From Pseudoroseicyclus_A sp041714655 (GTDB lineage Bacteria > Pseudomonadota > Alphaproteobacteria > Rhodobacterales > Rhodobacteraceae): a DNA stretch of 64,000 bases. Numbering within the stretch: position 1 is the first letter of the stretch; each line of letters begins with the position of its first letter. Below, piece by piece: positions 63,052-64,000 of this stretch. A model generated the notes under the pieces. It saw only the letters and a list, made by a program, of their open reading frames with translations, searched no databases and had not been told where the DNA came from. Location of the stretch: assembly GCF_041714655.1 (NCBI RefSeq), contig NZ_CP168219.1, forward strand, positions 310,001 through 374,000, in the 5' to 3' direction. The position numbers and the translations under genes are program-made.

Positions 63052-63138
63052 TTTCATCTGGCCCTAAATACCTCGGGGGGGTCGCCACCCAAGTGCGCCA
63101 TCGGTTCGAGCACCAATGGCGACGGGGGCTGGCCCCCC
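63052..63138 (+). repeat. Intergenic hairpin repeat, TTTCATCTGGCC variant, copy 2
   Basis: Head TTTCATCTGGCCCTAAATAC, then a G-run, a GTCGCCA/TGGCGAC stem opened by a roughly 30-base loop, and a GGGGG/CCCCC stem. It shares its head with the element at 12719 and its stems with the AGACA-loop family, linking the two groups. Confidence 0.7.
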
Positions 63139-63196
63139 GGCCTCTCCACCAGTCCCCCCAGTTGACAACCGCCCCGCCCCCCGCGAAGGAAGCCCG

Positions 63197-63571
63197 ATGT
63201 TGCAAACCCTCGGACAGGTCGCCATCGGCGGCGCGCTCGGCGCCTCGGCCCGCTATCTCGTGGGCGTTGGGGCCGTGCGGCTCATGGGCCCGGGCTTTCC
63301 TTGGGCCACGCTCGTCGTCAACGTCGTCGGCTCCTTCGTCATGGGGGCGCTGATCGTGGCGCTCGCGCAGCTCTCCGCCACGCGCTTCGCGCCTTTCCTG
63401 ATGACCGGGCTCCTCGGCGGCTTCACGACCTTCTCGGCCTTCTCGCTCGATGCGGTGGCGCTTTTCGAGCGGGGGCAGGCGGTCGCGGCGGCGCTCTATG
63501 TCGCCGCCTCCGTCGGCCTGTCTCTCGCCGCCTGCGTCGGCGGCCTCCTTCTGGCACGGAGCCTCGCATGA
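63197..63571 (+). CDS. crcB: Fluoride channel CrcB/Fluc
   Basis: 124 residues, four membrane helices. Exports fluoride as a dual-topology dimer. Typical motifs GGALGASARYLVG, GPGFPWATLVVNVVGSFVMG and GLLGGFTTFSAFSLDAV. No fluoride riboswitch was recognised in the 150 bp before it. Its stop overlaps the ATG of the pseudouridine synthase gene (ATGA), a pairing common in this order. Confidence 0.95.
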   Translation: MLQTLGQVAIGGALGASARYLVGVGAVRLMGPGFPWATLVVNVVGSFVMGALIVALAQLSATRFAPFLMTGLLGGFTTFSAFSLDAVALFERGQAVAAALYVAASVGLSLAACVGGLLLARSLA

Positions 63572-64000
63572 ACGGCGCATCGGAACGTCAGGTGAAACCC
63601 GGCGAGGGCGACCAGCGGCTCGACCGCTGGCTGAAGAAGCAATTCCCCGGCCTCGGCCAGGGGCGGATCGAGAAGGGCTGCCGCAAGGGCGAGTTCCGCA
63701 TCGACGGCGCCCGGGCCAAGCCGTCCGACCGGGTGGAGGATGGCCAGACCATCCGCATCCCGCCCCTCGACCTCACCCCCCGGGCCCCCGCCGCTCCGAA
63801 GCCGCCCGCGAGGGCGGATGAGGAGATGATCCAGGCCGCCGTCCTGTGGAAGGACGAGCACATCATCGCTCTCAACAAGCCCCCCGGCCTGCCGTCGCAG
63901 GGCGGCTCCGGCCAGGGCTCGACCCATGTCGACGGGCTGACCCCGGCGCTGATGTTCGGCTACAAGGAGCGGCCGAAGCTGGTGCACCGGCTCGACAAGG
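63568..64000 (+). CDS. rluC: RluC/RluA-family 23S rRNA pseudouridine synthase, 3' truncated
   Basis: 144 residues are visible before the window ends. An N-terminal S4 RNA-binding domain (QRLDRWLKKQFPGLGQGRIEKGCRKGEFRIDG) is followed by the synthase core start (VLWKDEHIIALNKPPGLPSQGG) and the catalytic motif KLVHRLDK, with the essential aspartate, at the edge. S4 plus this core fits RluC, which makes pseudouridine in 23S rRNA, but RluD or RluA cannot be ruled out from a fragment. Confidence 0.88.
   Translation, partial: MNGASERQVKPGEGDQRLDRWLKKQFPGLGQGRIEKGCRKGEFRIDGARAKPSDRVEDGQTIRIPPLDLTPRAPAAPKPPARADEEMIQAAVLWKDEHIIALNKPPGLPSQGGSGQGSTHVDGLTPALMFGYKERPKLVHRLDK

Noticed and set aside
63046..63196. 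Fluoride riboswitch before crcB
   Set aside because: The conserved core and pseudoknot words were not found; the segment is a dispersed hairpin repeat.

Overview
The window looks like chromosome from a high-GC alphaproteobacterium, most likely of the Rhodobacterales (Rhodobacter/Paracoccus/Roseobacter relatives). This rests on very GC-rich codon use, the alphaproteobacterial str-S10-spc-alpha ribosomal gene order, an L3 protein with a long Ala/Glu tail, short LuxI/LuxR-type proteins, an exosortase E/protease with a VPEID-CTERM target, and intergenic palindromes of a type I associate with this order. No rRNA, tRNA, CRISPR array, insertion sequence or phage gene was recognised.

Layout. 1-2,071: 3' part of an adenylation/carrier/thioesterase protein. 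2,093-7,268 (minus): oligopeptide-type ABC importer (binding protein, two permeases, fused double ATPase). 7,551-17,173: chromosomal genes (cell-wall hydrolase lipoprotein, ugd, glutathione-dependent formaldehyde dehydrogenase, NYN-domain protein, Sua5/TsaC, OmpA-like protein, CinA-like protein, methionine aminopeptidase). 17,174-20,954: rsmD, a ferredoxin-type reductase and a peroxiredoxin, followed by a lower-GC patch with a ribbon-helix-helix protein and a small membrane protein. 20,955-24,965 (minus): six abutting or overlapping genes (RidA, GDPD, DUF482, pterin dehydratase, MscS, GFA). 25,229-34,339: envelope block with MlaC/MlaA, a type I secretion ABC/HlyD pair, an MFS carrier, and exosortase E/CAAX protease with its convergent 64-residue VPEID-CTERM substrate.

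34,682-60,162 is the translation supercluster rpsL-rpsG-fusA-tuf-rpsJ-rplC-rplD-rplW / rplB-rpsS-rplV-rpsC-rplP / rpmC-rpsQ-rplN-rplX-rplE-rpsN-rpsH-rplF-rplR-rpsE-rpmD / rplO-secY-adk / rpsM-rpsK-rpoA-rplQ. Each slash marks unrelated cargo: ArsR plus two SRPBCC proteins; an oxygenase-like protein and a PRC-barrel protein; ChaC-like, metallo-hydrolase and unknown proteins; and a BrnT/BrnA toxin-antitoxin pair. Terminator-like hairpins lie at every break, and plausible sigma-70 promoters lie in front of four of the five segments, so the ancestral operon now seems to be several transcription units. After rplQ come a LuxR regulator and a LuxI-type AHL synthase, then rarA, crcB and a pseudouridine synthase cut off by the window end.

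Two families of dispersed intergenic palindromes recur: a GTAGG-headed REP-like element, often as inverted pairs, and a hairpin with an AGA or AGACA loop. All functional calls are from reading protein and DNA motifs; no database search was run.
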